Assembly: GCF_040436345.1 (NCBI RefSeq)
Contig: NC_133230.1
Coordinates: 19,912,197 to 19,976,196, forward strand
Reading direction: 5' to 3'
Length of the DNA stretch: 64,000 bases
Source of the DNA: Pagrus major
Lineage: Eukaryota > Chordata > Actinopteri > Spariformes > Sparidae
Shown here: positions 13,001 through 24,831 of the stretch, piece after piece
Position numbering within the stretch: the stretch's first letter is position 1
Layout of the letters: each line of letters opens with the position of its first letter
Notes under the pieces: model-generated
Databases searched by the model: none
Seen by the model: the letters and a program-made list of their open reading frames with translations, nothing else
Told to the model about the DNA's origin: nothing
Translations under genes and position numbers: made by a program

Positions 13001-16000
13001 CTGTAGGATTACGCTGAGAAAAAGGCTTTTGTTTTACAAGAAGATGGTAATGAAATATATACATTCCTAATCCCTTTAGCTGTCTTTATCTTTCTATTCG
13101 TCTTTTAAGGCAAATAACCACAAACACGAGAGCTGTGTTCAACTAAAAAAACAGCCACAAGGGCTTTCAGTTCAAGGAGAGAAACACGTGCTGTTTTTTC
13201 ACTTTTAATCACACGACAATCTGCTGCTGAAAACGCACCAAGTGACCTTCGCAGCCTCCTTTTGCTGCGTCCATTTTTCCAGCAGCTGGATGTGGAAAAC
13301 AGAGCTGGATTCCATCCACAGCTGCATCAACTTACCGTGACCTAATTGTATTTGTCTACTATCGGTGGATGATGATGCAGAGGAGGAAGCCTGAAAAAGG
13401 TCAAAACTAGAATCCCAGCCAGACCGGCACAGTCGTGATGCAAGCAGCTGCTCTGTATTTTTGTGATTCATTGTTTTGTTTTTTGCTTTTTTGTTTTTTA
13501 GAAACGTGATTTCCAAAGCAAAAAGGTTCCGTCTCTCTAATGGTCGTGCTGACTCTTCTACCTGCTCCATTTTCTTTCAGGTCCTCCAATTCCTGTTGGA
13601 GTAGATGTTCAGGTTGAAAGTCTGGACACCATCTCCGAGGTGGATATGGTAAGTATGAAGTAGACTTTTATAAGGCTCTGCATGAAAGTAAGAAATTCCT
13701 GAATCAGTCCCAAAAGTTAATAGGGTCTATTGTGGGCCGAGATCCATCCTCCATCCAAGTTTCGTGGAAATCTGTTCAGTAGTTTTTGTGTAATTCTGCT
13801 CACAAACCAACCAATAAACAAGCAACAGGTAATAATATATCAATAAGGGGGGATTTTTTACTGCACAAACACAACTTTTATGTAGCTGATAAACATCTGA
13901 GTACTTCCTCCACCACTGTACCACGCTTTCTCTTCCTCCTGTAGGACTTCACCATGACTCTGTACCTGCGTCACTACTGGAAGGACGAGCGGCTGTCGTT
14001 CCCGAGCACCAACAACCAGAGCATGACCTTCGACAGCCGCCTGGTGAAGAAGATCTGGGTTCCTGACATGTTCTTTGTCCACTCCAAGCGCTCTTTTATC
14101 CACGACACCACAACTGATAACGTCATGCTGAGGGTTTACCCCGACGGCAACGTCCTCTACAGTCTCAGGTGAACACATTGGCACGAGCCTGTGTACTCTT
14201 AACTAAGCCAAAAAACAGTTAAACAGTAAAAATAATGTTAAAGATCACAATAAAAAAAAGCTTTTTACAACAGAGACATGCCACACACTGAGAAACAACA
14301 CGAGGAGGCACCACTTGACATAGCGGTCAGTAGAAATACTCAGGTCGGGTTGATAATGCAGTTTGTGGAATAACACTTCAGCATCATTTGATAATTGTAA
14401 TCAGTGTAGCAGACGAATGTGTGAAAGTTCATCAGAAGAGGAAAGAGGCCAAAAGCTTGTGATTTTTGTCAGTTCACCGCAGGGACTTTTCAACAATTAT
14501 TTAATCAGGCCTGTCATCTCAACGGCCATTTATTTTTTGTTCTCCAACACAAAGTTGCACAACTAAATGCAAGTTTTCGTCCCTTTATGCTCCACAAATG
14601 TATGTAATTTTTATGGTGGCGTGCGGAGGACGAGTTGAACAGCTGCTCTGTATTCTGGTGGTACGGCGGCGGATATTTCCGGTGGATATTGTCTTTTAAT
14701 ATCCTTTGGGCTCCATGCAGACACCTGACCTCACAGATATCTCTGTTGCTCCATAGATGGGTACCAATGATGATCTGCACAATTTTAATCACCCTCTGCT
14801 TTATGAACAAATTCATTTTCACAAAGACAGTGAGGGATCAAGCTGTTGGATGGGAAATTGCAGGGAAAGCAGCAACAACAGGAAAACATAAATAACAGGA
14901 AAAAAATATTTTCCTTTGTTTTGCTTTGGTTGACTAATGAATCAGCATATACACAAAAATGTGTCGTTGAGATAAATACAGTGTGTGTTTTTGTTCATGT
15001 CACTGTTTTTCCCCCTGCAGGGTCACTGTCACTGCCATGTGCAACATGGACCTCAGCCGCTTCCCTCTGGACACCCAAACCTGTTCGCTGGAGATTGAGA
15101 GCTGTGAGTGGATTTAGTAAAAATGTGAACAAATAATTCAGTTAGACAACATGCGTATTCATCCTTTCATCAGACATTATGATGTTGTTGAGCCACTTTC
15201 GTATGAATATTCATGGCCTTGATTAGACTTTTCCTTTACTCAACAATCAGCTACCCTCGTCGTGCGTTTATGAACAGCTCGGACAAATCCCACTGATTGT
15301 ACCTTTAAGTTTTATAGGCATTGAATTATATTGATGTGATGTGAGGTTCAGGTAGCTTTGCACAGAAAGGGCCGCTAACGTATAAGAAAACAAAGACAAC
15401 ATTTGCTGTCCAGGTTGGAGCGGTATTAACTGACCACATTCCTACTCCTTTTTCACCTCCATTTTGGATTCTATATGATCTTTACTCCTCCGGCTCAAAT
15501 GTCAAATTGCTCACCAGTTGTCTCATGAACTCTCAGATACAACATGCCATGAATGTTTTAGCACATCGATGCTTCCAACAGAATACATTGCATTCCTGTG
15601 AAGACCTTCTCCTCTAGCATCATCCTCTCAGCTCCTCTACCAGTGAAGGACTCACAAAATCAGAGGACTTACTGTAGGATTGAAGTCTTGTCTTGTTAAA
15701 TCTTCTTTGTCACACATTTTGTTCACATTAACTTAATTTACTTCTACGTCTTTCCCCTCCAGATGCGTACACAGATGATGACCTGATGTTGCACTGGAAG
15801 AAAGGCAATGAATCCCTGAACACTGATGACAGAATATCCCTGTCCCAGTTCCTCATCCAGAAGTTTCACACTACTGCCAAGCTGGCTTTCTACAGCAGCA
15901 CAGGTGCTGTAATCCACAACACACACTTTTAATATATTCAGGATTCAAGATTCAGTATTCATGTATTGCCTTATTATATGAGATGTTCTGGTCTGAATAT

Positions 16001-19000
16001 GTTGGAGTCTTTAACCCGATTGAACAGAGGGCTGGCTGGCTTGAGAGGAGTCCTTTAAAATTGTAGAACCGTGCCCCTGAATGTAGATGTGGTACTGTGT
16101 AATTCAGGAATGGTGTGGAGTTCACAGCCAATTATTTTTGAAGCCATGTGCACGACTCTGTCTGTCAGGTTTTTTTCTCGTGGGCTGTAGGATTGCTATA
16201 CCACACATTTAATGAGAAAGCGAGCACACTTTTTATTGCTGCATTGTAGAGCTGTAACATTGCAAAGTTTAAACCCAGCAAAACTTCTTAGTAAGAATAG
16301 TCTTCGGGGAGCTCTTTTCTCACTGGTGGTGGAGTTGTTGATGACCTTTGTTATAAAACGGACTTACAACCAATTTTGTTCTTAAGTATGAAGCAGGAAA
16401 CCATGTGTAGTTATTTATACAATCCTACTTTCACTACCATCTTTTGTGGCCCATTGGGACTCCTGACTAAAGTGGCATTATAGACGGGGTAAATGGCAAG
16501 GCAGGTGCCGTCAATTTAAGATGATCCAAGATTTAAATAACACAGGTGCTTAAATTACACATGGATTTCTCAGAGCCTGCTTGAGCAAGGTTTTATATGC
16601 TCAGCATCTGCTATGAATCGACCTAAACCTCTTTAACCCTGCTGTTTAGTCCTTAAATCAACACCTTAGGACTGTCAAAAGAAAAATATATGCATAAATA
16701 TTCTCTACTATATCCTAAAGAGGCCCTTAACGGTCATGGGCAATAGTCTTTATGTTCTTTATGTCATTCACAGCATAACAATTTTTGGTTTACGAGATAA
16801 TGACATCATTTATCATGAGAAAACGACTTCATGAGCTTCATTAGAGAGTACCATTACATACGCACACTCCTGTGTGGTGGGTTTTAAGAGTCTCAGAGCA
16901 AACCATCTGCCATTTGAATGTTTTACCTATTGATTTGATCTGAGGATGTTTACATCATGAATAATTCATAATTATAAATAATGAACTTGTGATCTCGGCT
17001 TTAAAACAATTCTTGAACCTATGGTTGTCAGGGGCTTTTGCATTATCCACTATAATCCTGACACTTCACAAATATGTTTGAAAACACATATAAAAAGATT
17101 TGAACCCAAACCCAAGACACCATATTTATATTTCACGAAATCTATTCTTAGATGCCTGATTGCATCGTTTCAAGGGTGAAAGGGTTAGGTACACCGACAG
17201 ATGTGATCTTAAGACTAAGTTCAAGTTTAAATCTAAAACATCTTTAGTGTTAGAAGCTCTTTTTGACGATTATAGAAGTGCACCTCAACTTCTTTCGTTT
17301 TGTTGATTTTCCAGATTGTTTTTGTCATACCAGGCTACAGGATAAGTGTCATCATTACAGGAAATCAGTCCCACCAGCGTTGTATCTTTGTCATCTTCAC
17401 TGAGTCAGCGTGTGAAATACAGTCATCTGCGCATAATGAGTAGAGCAGAAGTGAGAGGACACGTCTCAGAGGTCAATGAGTTTGAAAATCTATTATTAAT
17501 TCTGACAAACTGTGTAAGAAGTCCAGGACCCAGAGACACAGACTGATGGAAACCTAGCTGCAGAAGTTTGTTATAAAGCCGAAACTGAGTTGATTATGCA
17601 AATGGACCAAATGTGAGCATCAAGCATGTAATAACTACATCACAAAGAATTACAGCTTCAATGCGTCTCATTTTACTTCATAAGCCTTTTCCAACTAAAG
17701 GATCGACTATTCCTTACATGAAATCGATGTCCCTTGAACGTCACACCAAGTAGAGCTGTGCTAATATTTAATCCTTACTGCGAAATGAAATGAATCTAAC
17801 TACTGCCCACCACTTGTGTGTGCTGCTGGAGAGCCACTGTGAAAGCTGTGCAACCTTCTTATTACCACACATCACCTTCTAGCTCAGAAGAGCAACCTGA
17901 AGCATAAAAGGGATTTTGTGTCCTATCTATTGCTGCCACAATAGCTGCGACCCCTGCTATGAGCATGTGTATGGTGTATCAGTAGCGAACATGTGACAAT
18001 GTGTGTGTAACGGTGATATGTCTCTTCCATAGGCTGGTACAATCGTTTGTACATCCACTTCACCCTGCGGCGCCACATCTTCTTCTTCCTGCTGCAGACC
18101 TACTTCCCTGCCACTCTGATGGTCATGCTGTCCTGGGTGTCGTTTTGGATCGACCGCAGGGCCGTCCCTGCCAGGGTACCACTCGGTAGGATGGAGGCTC
18201 ATTTTCAGAGCTCAGCCTAAGCAATTTAGCTCTACTAAAAGATCATTTGGTTTGAAAAATGAAGGAGTATGCAGGGAAAATAAGTAGCATCATGTAGGAT
18301 ATGGAGGACTGAAACTGCCAACATAAAAAATAAATAAAGTAATAAATAAATGACTCAATAAATACATTAATATGCTGTATTTAACTTTTTATTGATTCAA
18401 TTATTTATTTACTTTTCCATTTAATTTATTAATTTATCCACTTTTAAATGTAAGTGTGTCATTGGGTCAACTTTTCACCTATTGTTTGATCGTCAACCAC
18501 ACTGGTATCCGGCAAAAGTTTGGGAAATATTCTTATTTGTTTAATGAGAAAAAATGGATACCAGTCTTTACGGTAAATGTGACACTACAGCTAGAAGCCA
18601 GTTAGCTTATCTTAGCATAATGTCTGGAAACAGACAGAAAAATCAGATAAATAAATTCCACAGCAAAAATATGGTGTGGTTTTTGTGCTTTTCTATCTGT
18701 TAAACATCCCATGACCCATCCCATGTTTCCTGTGGGAACTGGTGGCAGAGATAGTGAGCAGGGAAGTTCTGGATTATGACTCTCGTAAAGGAAGCATCTA
18801 TCCTGTCAATAAGTCTGTTTTCTGCAGCTGAGACAGACCTGTTACCGCAATACACATTAAAATCTATTGTGGCAGCACAAAATGAAAAAAATATAAGTGT
18901 CTCATGTTCCCTTTCTGTGCTTTATAGCATTTGGTTTTAGCGTCCCAACCTAGTGATACCTTAAATAAAAGCTCTGCTGCAACTAATGTGTTTGTGTGTT

Positions 19001-21774
19001 TTTACTCCAGGCATCACCACAGTGTTGACCATGTCCACCATCATCACAGGGGTCAACGCCTCCATGCCGCGGGTCTCCTACATCAAGGCAGTGGACATTT
19101 ACCTCTGGGTTAGTTTTGTCTTTGTCTTCCTGTCGGTGATAGAGTACGCGGCAGTCAACTACCTCTCCACCGTCCAAGAGAGGAAAGAGAGGAAACTAAG
19201 GGAGAGAGTAAGTGTTTTTTTCATCTGATCTTCCTCTGGAGCTATTAGGTGTTCATCTTTTAATGATTTACAAGCAGTGTCTGCTTTTCTGCTCCTAAAG
19301 ACATAAAGTTCTTAAAAATGTAACACTCCAGAGCAGCATTGCTAGGGTTCTTTGGCCAATTTATGGCCAAAGTGTTGCAATAACGAGCGTCTTCTTCGCA
19401 AAAACTAGAGCTACACAACATTTAGTTGGATTCTGGCCCTTTAAAAGTAAACAGCATTATTCTTTTTGAGTGTTTCTTCTTCATACAGGGAGTAAATAAT
19501 GCATGTGCGAGTGGCTCATTCCTCCTTTTTTTGTTTTGCAAGAAAAGTTAAAGAGGCAAATGTTGCTCTGATGTTTTTCATGAATTATTAATTGAAATAG
19601 TTGGACTGCGCAACAAATATGTTTCTTGTTAGATGCTGTTTTTCCCTGGATTCCCCTCACCACAAACTGTATATACTGGAGCCATGCAGAGGACATCATA
19701 ACCTTTACATTTATAATAGTTTAACCCTTTAAAAACTACTCCACAACATATTGTATCTGCTGTGCATAGTACCTGGAGTACTTTTCTAACAGGGCAAACT
19801 TTTTAGATAGATAGTGTATACATCCAGCAGGTGCAGGTACAGGTGCTAGGCAAAAAACAGCAACAACAATTTTTGAAATTGGTCTAATAATGAGCAACAT
19901 TGTTGAAGCTGGCAGCCATAAAAAAAGTCTGCAGTGTAATCCTTGCAGGATTGTTATTGTAAGTGTCTGACAACATAATGGAAAGGATCCCTACAGAGAT
20001 AGACCTTTCTGGCAAAGGGTAATGTCATTTTCTTTTAACCAGAAACAGCTGCTGTATCGCTCTTGTGAAATCCACCAGGCTTCATTTGGAGAAATAGTCA
20101 TTTTAGCATCGTGAAGCACTCTGCATTTAAATTCTTTAAAAGAACATCTTTCCACTGTTCAAACAATCACGAGTCTCGTTTGTCTTTGATTTACGACTTT
20201 AGATGTGAAAATATCAGAGGAGAGAGGAGCGAGACAGAGGGCGGAGACATCAGAGAAGCAGCAGGGAAAAACAGTGTGTGGAGCCAGAATATTTTCACAT
20301 CTAATGCAGTGAATAAAAAGTTTAGCAAAGTTAGTGACTGTTTGAGCAGTGGAAAGACAAACCAAGGTGGTGTTGGTGTTATTTATTTCTTTTTTCTGTC
20401 GAGTTTGAATGAAGTGTGTTTTACATCGTTAAATTACTGTTTCTGTAAATGGAGTCTGGTGGCCTTGGCGAGCAGCTGTTTGTAGGATCTTGTTCTTTAT
20501 CAAAAAAGCCTATCTCTGTTGGGATCCTTGTCAGACACCCTGAGAATAACAATCTGAGCCTTTCAGTGGCAAAAACAAGAACTTTCTGTGGATTTAATTC
20601 TTGATGCTTTGATGCTACGCAATTACCCACAGGGATTACATCGCAGCCTGTTTGATGGCTGCAGCGGGACCGGTTTTTAAAAAATGTTGTCCCCATTTGT
20701 CACTTCGACATAAACTCAGACACAAAATTACATGTTCACATTCATGTAGATTTCCATTGCACAAGCAATCTGTTCAACTGCTACATACAAGTAGTGTCAC
20801 ACATGTGGAACAGTGGGTGGTAAAAGGTTGAAGGTTAAATAAAATTCATCATTATTTAAAAAAAAAAAAAAAAAAGATAATCTAAAATCAAACCCAAAGC
20901 TATGGAGTTCATTTAATTTTCCAGCTCTCTATGGGGTGATTAAAATGTCCTAAAAGTTGCAAATAAGAAGTACTTATTCATTAAGAGCAAGAAAGGAGAC
21001 AGACACATGAATAGCACTTTCTAAGTCAACACAGGACACCGCTGACCTGATTTTACATTAAAGTATTTTACACATTTAAATATGCCTAAACTGGTAGAAA
21101 CATGAATTAATAATTTATACCCATTTCCAATAAACACATAAATATTTTCTAAATTGGCTCTCTTTATGCTCTCGGGGCTTTGGGAAATTATTTCTGGGAC
21201 TACAGCTTGTGTACTATACTGCTATTCTTCATCTGCCAAATGCTGCAGCATATGGAGCCAAATTGCCCACGTACCCCGAGGAACATTTCCAGCACAAACA
21301 TCCGTCTATTAATGTTTCATGCCAAAGCTATTAAATGCCCTCAGTGTGCAAAAAGAATAAACATTAACAAAAAAAAACGAATGTATTTATGTTTTAGTTT
21401 GTTGGATGACTTTACAGAATGTGGCGTTTACAATAAGCAGAGTTCAAAATGACTTTTTGTCTCCTTTCTAGCTGCCGTGTACATGCGGCATTGGCAACCC
21501 TGACGACATGATGATCGACCCCCAGATCACTGGCTACGGGTCTATGGATATAAACACCACAGGGAATTATGGGATGCCAGAGAACGGCGGCCGCCAGGAG
21601 CGAATGCTGGCCCAGGTGGCACTGAATGACCCGCAGCTCACAGGCCAGGTGAAGCCATCCAGAGGCTACGTGAACATTTGGATAGACACACACGCCATAG
21701 ACAAGTACTCGAGGGTTGTGTTTCCTGGAGCGTACATCCTCTTTAACATCATCTACTGGTCCATCTACTCATAA
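7004..21774 (+). CDS. gabrr1: GABA-A receptor subunit rho-1 (GABA-gated chloride channel)
   Basis: Ten coding exons splice in frame: 7004-7110, 12453-12503, 12605-12711, 13581-13648, 13945-14168, 15021-15103, 15763-15903, 18033-18185, 19011-19207, 21472-21774, giving 477 aa (human rho-1 is 479). Exon 1 encodes a hydrophobic signal peptide ([19 protein letters not shown]). Exon 3 carries [17 protein letters not shown], nearly identical to rho-1. The Cys-loop spans C193-C207. M1 follows [15 protein letters not shown], the M2 pore region includes [16 protein letters not shown] (about 306-321), and M4 ends [10 protein letters not shown]. Known role: rho subunits form homomeric, bicuculline-insensitive, slowly desensitising channels, notably on retinal bipolar cells. 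The tail MPENG...[11 protein letters not shown] resembles rho-1 more than rho-2 or rho-3. A convergent pm20d2 neighbour, as in human, supports rho-1. Rho family is certain; the paralog is strongly favoured. Confidence 0.93.
8330..8530. repeat. Dispersed repeat, inverted relative to a copy at 49255-49450
   Basis: The segment containing AAGGTGGCAGGGTCCGCCAC and AATAAGGTCCCCAGAATACT has a reverse-complement counterpart near 49271-49335. It probably belongs to a short interspersed or MITE family. It has no coding potential. Confidence 0.8.
9550..9577 (+). repeat. Homopolymer of 28 cytosines
   Basis: An uninterrupted C run lies inside gabrr1 intron 1. The glycine-rich open frame on the opposite strand is an artefact of this run. 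Its exact length is likely to be polymorphic or mis-assembled. Confidence 0.95.
10035..10795 (+). repeat. Diverged direct duplication (two copies about 510 bp apart)
   Basis: Copy 1 (about 10035-10290) and copy 2 (about 10545-10795) share, in order, CAGAATCTCACTTGTT, TTTTTATTTT, an AACACGGAAATGT/AACACAGAAATGT pair, ATGTGCAGT, CCACAAAACA and CCAAATGGT. The spacing is slightly variable, so the two are diverged. The pair is either an old tandem duplication or two insertions of one element. Confidence 0.75.
15230..15380 (+). repeat. Dispersed repeat in gabrr1 intron 6, related to 60950-61110
   Basis: Shared words with the orc3 intron copy, in the same order, include ACTCAACAAT, CTGATT, TTTTATAGG, TTGAATTATATT and TAGCTTTGCACAGAAA. 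No coding potential is seen. Confidence 0.75.
15904..18032 (+). other. gabrr1 intron 7, nothing distinct seen
   Basis: This 2.1-kb intron between the exon ending the ligand-binding domain and the M1 exon shows no exon, long repeat or RNA gene I can support. The donor is GTGCTG and the acceptor CCATAG. Confidence 0.6.
18480..18760. repeat. Fragment of a TAAAGGAA-type fish MITE in gabrr1 intron 8
   Basis: The words GGGAAATATTCTTATTTGT, AGCCAGTTAGCTTATCTTAGCATAATG and GGAAACAGACAG resemble the interior of the elements at 22302-22683 and 35852-36372. Both termini are lost or too diverged to place. Assignment is by similarity within the window only. Confidence 0.55.
19208..21471 (+). other. gabrr1 intron 9, no gene
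   Basis: This 2.3-kb intron lies between the M2/M3 exon and the last exon. It holds an 18-base A run at 20858-20875. Two overlapping open frames at 20111-20485 on opposite strands match nothing known. Confidence 0.6.
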
Positions 21775-22301
21775 CCCGGGATGCAGAAGTAGATCCTCTG
21801 TGAGAGTTGCGACTCATTTGTTCAAGAGCAGGAAAATAACATCACATTTGATGCTTTTCAGACAGACAAACTGCTCATAAGATGCATGGGGACCATTGAC
21901 AGATTGGGGACCACTGCCTTCTTGACCCAGCCACTTAAAACTGAAGAGTTTAAAAATGACAAACAGGACAGTCATCGTCGCTGGCTTCGTCACTCCATCA
22001 GATCTATGTGGTTTCATTTTGTAACTGTTGTGCTGTTGATGGAAGGACGTTTGGGTATTGCTGTCGTCTGGGGAGGCACTGCACAGAGAAGAGATGCACA
22101 AACATGGACCTGTGCAATTGTGCAGCTGAACTCAGCTACGTTTCAGTTCTTGATGCAGTGAATCTTTGACCACATTTTCAAAACTGATATTGTGAACTCA
22201 AAAAAATGGATTTCTGACATTGCCAACGTACGGACAGATTTCTTCTCTTTTGCTCATGAACTATACTTGACAATCAGTGATTAAAAAAAAAAAAAAACTG
22301 G
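21775..22301 (+). other. gabrr1 3' UTR region
   Basis: The sequence follows the gabrr1 TAA. No canonical AATAAA is close to the stop; AATAAA occurs downstream at about 23169. The 3' end therefore cannot be placed. No other coding exon is seen. Confidence 0.4.
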
Positions 22302-22683
22302 TAAGGAATAGTTCCACTTCTTTGCTTTCTGGTGGAAAGTTAGATGAGAAAATTGACACCACTCTGATATCTGTCTGTTTCATATAAAGCTGTCTACTAG
22401 CCAGAAGGCAGTTAGCTTAGCACAAAGGCTTCACTTTTTGTGTGGACTAAACAAACTAGATACAACATGTTAATTGGGGAGCTTTAGAGCAGCTGGTACA
22501 TTGATTCCTTCAGACAGAGTCTGAGTCTCCCCGTGTCCTATCTTTGTGCTAAGCTAAGCTAACCGCCTCCCGGCTGTGGCTACATATTTTCTGGTCAGTC
22601 ATGTCATAGTGGTATCAGTCTTCTTATCTGACTCCTGGTGAGAAAGCCATTGTCATCTCTATCTGTGTGGAGCTATTCCTTTA
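22302..22683. mobile_element. MITE-like element with TAAGGAATAG ends
   Basis: The left end reads TAAGGAATAGTTCC. The right end read in reverse is TAAAGGAATAGCTCC, a near-perfect terminal inverted repeat. The interior includes GTTAGCTTAGCACAAA and GTGCTAAGCTAAGCTAACCG, which can also pair. The element is short, lacks coding capacity and fits the abundant TA-target fish MITE class. Superfamily is inference. Confidence 0.75.
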
Positions 22684-24164
22684 AAAACCTGATAATCAGA
22701 TTATTCTTATTCTTTTTCTTTTGCAGCACGTTATTATGATTCAGTATTTTCTTGTGATCTTTGTATCAATGCCATTATTTTTGCTGTCAAGCTACTTCCT
22801 GCATTGCATTTGTGTGATTTGATAAAGTTTAAACAATGCAGTCTATTAAAATCACAAATGTAAAAAAGTATATGTTTAGTAAATCCCAGACACTGATTAT
22901 GGTATTGACTTTTTTTTTATTAAACGTCCTTATTTCTTCTTTTTTTAATACAACTGAAGCTCATCCCTTCTGTTTGGTGTTGTGAGGCTTTGAGGTTCAC
23001 TGTGACCTGTTAGTTGCTAGTTTTATTGTCTTTTTCAGCTTGAAACAACTCTACTTTGCTCAGCAGAAGATATATTAAAAATATCCTTTGGTGGTTTATG
23101 ACAATTTAATGACCAAGCACACAGATATTAAGTTAAACTCTGGAAAAATGTTATATATGGCAAAATGTTTAATAAATGTTTTGTTTTTCTGAGAATGTGA
23201 AAATGATTTAAGCAGAGCTACAGAGCTAAACAACATGTAATACACGTAGTTTGTACAAATGGCAATGGAATGAGATGCATGGCTGATTATTGCTTTTTTT
23301 CTGAATATTGCTTCTGCAGATGACATTAAAATCAACAACAAAACACAAACAGACACTTCATGTCAGTTGAAGCATTCGGCTACATTTTTCTGGTATGACC
23401 CTTAAAGTCCCAAATTATCTATCCTCCTTCCCGCTCACTTATACAGTATATTTAAACAGTGCTGGAGGATGAGCTTTCACAGTTATTAGACATTGGATTG
23501 CTACCAGCTGCTTCTCTTCTATCTCTGGCAGAGGTCTGATTGCTGATGCTTTTTCATACCAAATCATATAAACTGCATATTCTGTAACACCATTAACTGC
23601 TCACATGTGATGTAAAGGGAGATGTGTATTACATTAAGCCCATTTTTAACCATTGCTCTGCTTCCTTAAATCAAAAGTGTGCATTATGTTGAAGGATGTT
23701 TCTGTATTCTTTTGACTTTGTTTTTTATCCAAATAACGGGCATGGTGACAATTCAGACTTTGTGCACGATCACCTTTCAAAAACATGAACAAAGGCTTCA
23801 CTGCAGCAGAAAGACATGAAAGGGATAAAGCATCAAAAAGATGTCAGGGACATGAATTTTCCAGCACATCTGTGACCTCCCAAGGGAATCCAAGTCTTTA
23901 ATCGACCCGTGTGCGCTTGTGAAAGCATGCTCAGAAATCTGAATGGGTAAAGAGACCAATGGAAATTCAAAGCAATGCCACTTCCTGATCAGGTCATGTA
24001 ATTGGGCCTTTTGATATAAAGATTGCAAAGATTTTAGGGCAGTTGAATGGGTGAGACATCGCACCACACACAATGACACCTCCATCATCATCAGTTAAAA
24101 CATTTCAAGTCTAAAAACAAAACTACGACAGTCACGCCAGCAACTCAGAGTGTAGGCACAGTGG
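22684..24164. other. Intergenic, nothing supported
   Basis: AT-rich sequence lies between convergent gabrr1 and pm20d2. An open frame of 97 codons at 23798-24091 (minus) has no recognisable domain, and the tract has no splice-consistent neighbours or protein resemblance. Confidence 0.5.
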
Positions 24165-24345
24165 TGCTTTAAGGTAAATGCTAACACTTGCCCATTAGCA
24201 CTAATTATGGACTGCATCTGAGGATGATGTACATGTGATTAGTTTTGCAGGTACTTGGTTATAAACCAAAGTACTGGAGTAATACAAATTTGGACCTGTT
24301 GATATCATTTCTGCCACTAGACTAAAGTAGCGTGAGATCATGTGA
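24165..24345 (+). repeat. Dispersed repeat related to 34840-34985
   Basis: The words AATGCTAACACTTG, TTTTGCAGGTACTTGGTTATAAACC and AAAGTACTGGAGTAAT parallel ATGCTAACGTGCTCATGAC and TTTTTGCAGGTATTTGGTCAGAAACC at the second copy. It is a non-coding interspersed element. Confidence 0.65.
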
Positions 24346-24399
24346 GTTGTCTTCATTGTCTCGTTCTTCATTTAGTCTCGTTTGCCATAATTTACTAAA

Positions 24400-24600
24400 T
24401 TAACATCATGCTGTATTGAAGAAGACTTGAAACTAGTAATTGAGACCAAAAACTCATTAGGAAACTGTTTATTGAGGTAATAAATCAAGTAAGAAGTGGA
24501 GTCATTTTCTCATAAGCTTACATACCACTGGAGTTCTTTTTGAAACCAGTGGAGTCGCGCCCTACTGGCCATTAGAAATAATTCAGCTTTCAGGCACTTC
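24400..24600 (+). repeat. Dispersed repeat, inverted relative to 39776-39985
   Basis: The run ATCATGCTGTATTGAAGAAG through GAAACCAGTGGAGTCGC and ACTGGCCATT is the reverse complement, with few changes, of the copy beginning with CAATGGCCAGCAGGGGGCGA. It lies just downstream of the pm20d2 stop and may fall in that gene's 3' UTR. Confidence 0.85.
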
Positions 24601-24831
24601 TACAGTGGAAGTGCATATTTTATGCATAAATATATACATATTTTGGATGTATTTATTTATTTATTTATTTACTCCAGTAATACACAACAATACATATCAA
24701 TCAGTGTCACAGTAAAGGGTTTTCAACCAGATGTTAAATTAGCCATTGAAACACCTACTTATTTCCTCAAACTCTTACTAATCAAGTCATTGTTTTCATG
24801 GAGCTGTCGAGGCTGCACCGCTGCCTTCTAG

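Noticed and set aside
23798-24091. 97-aa minus-strand frame between gabrr1 and pm20d2
   Set aside because: No recognisable domain, no exon-like boundaries and no family resemblance; probably chance.
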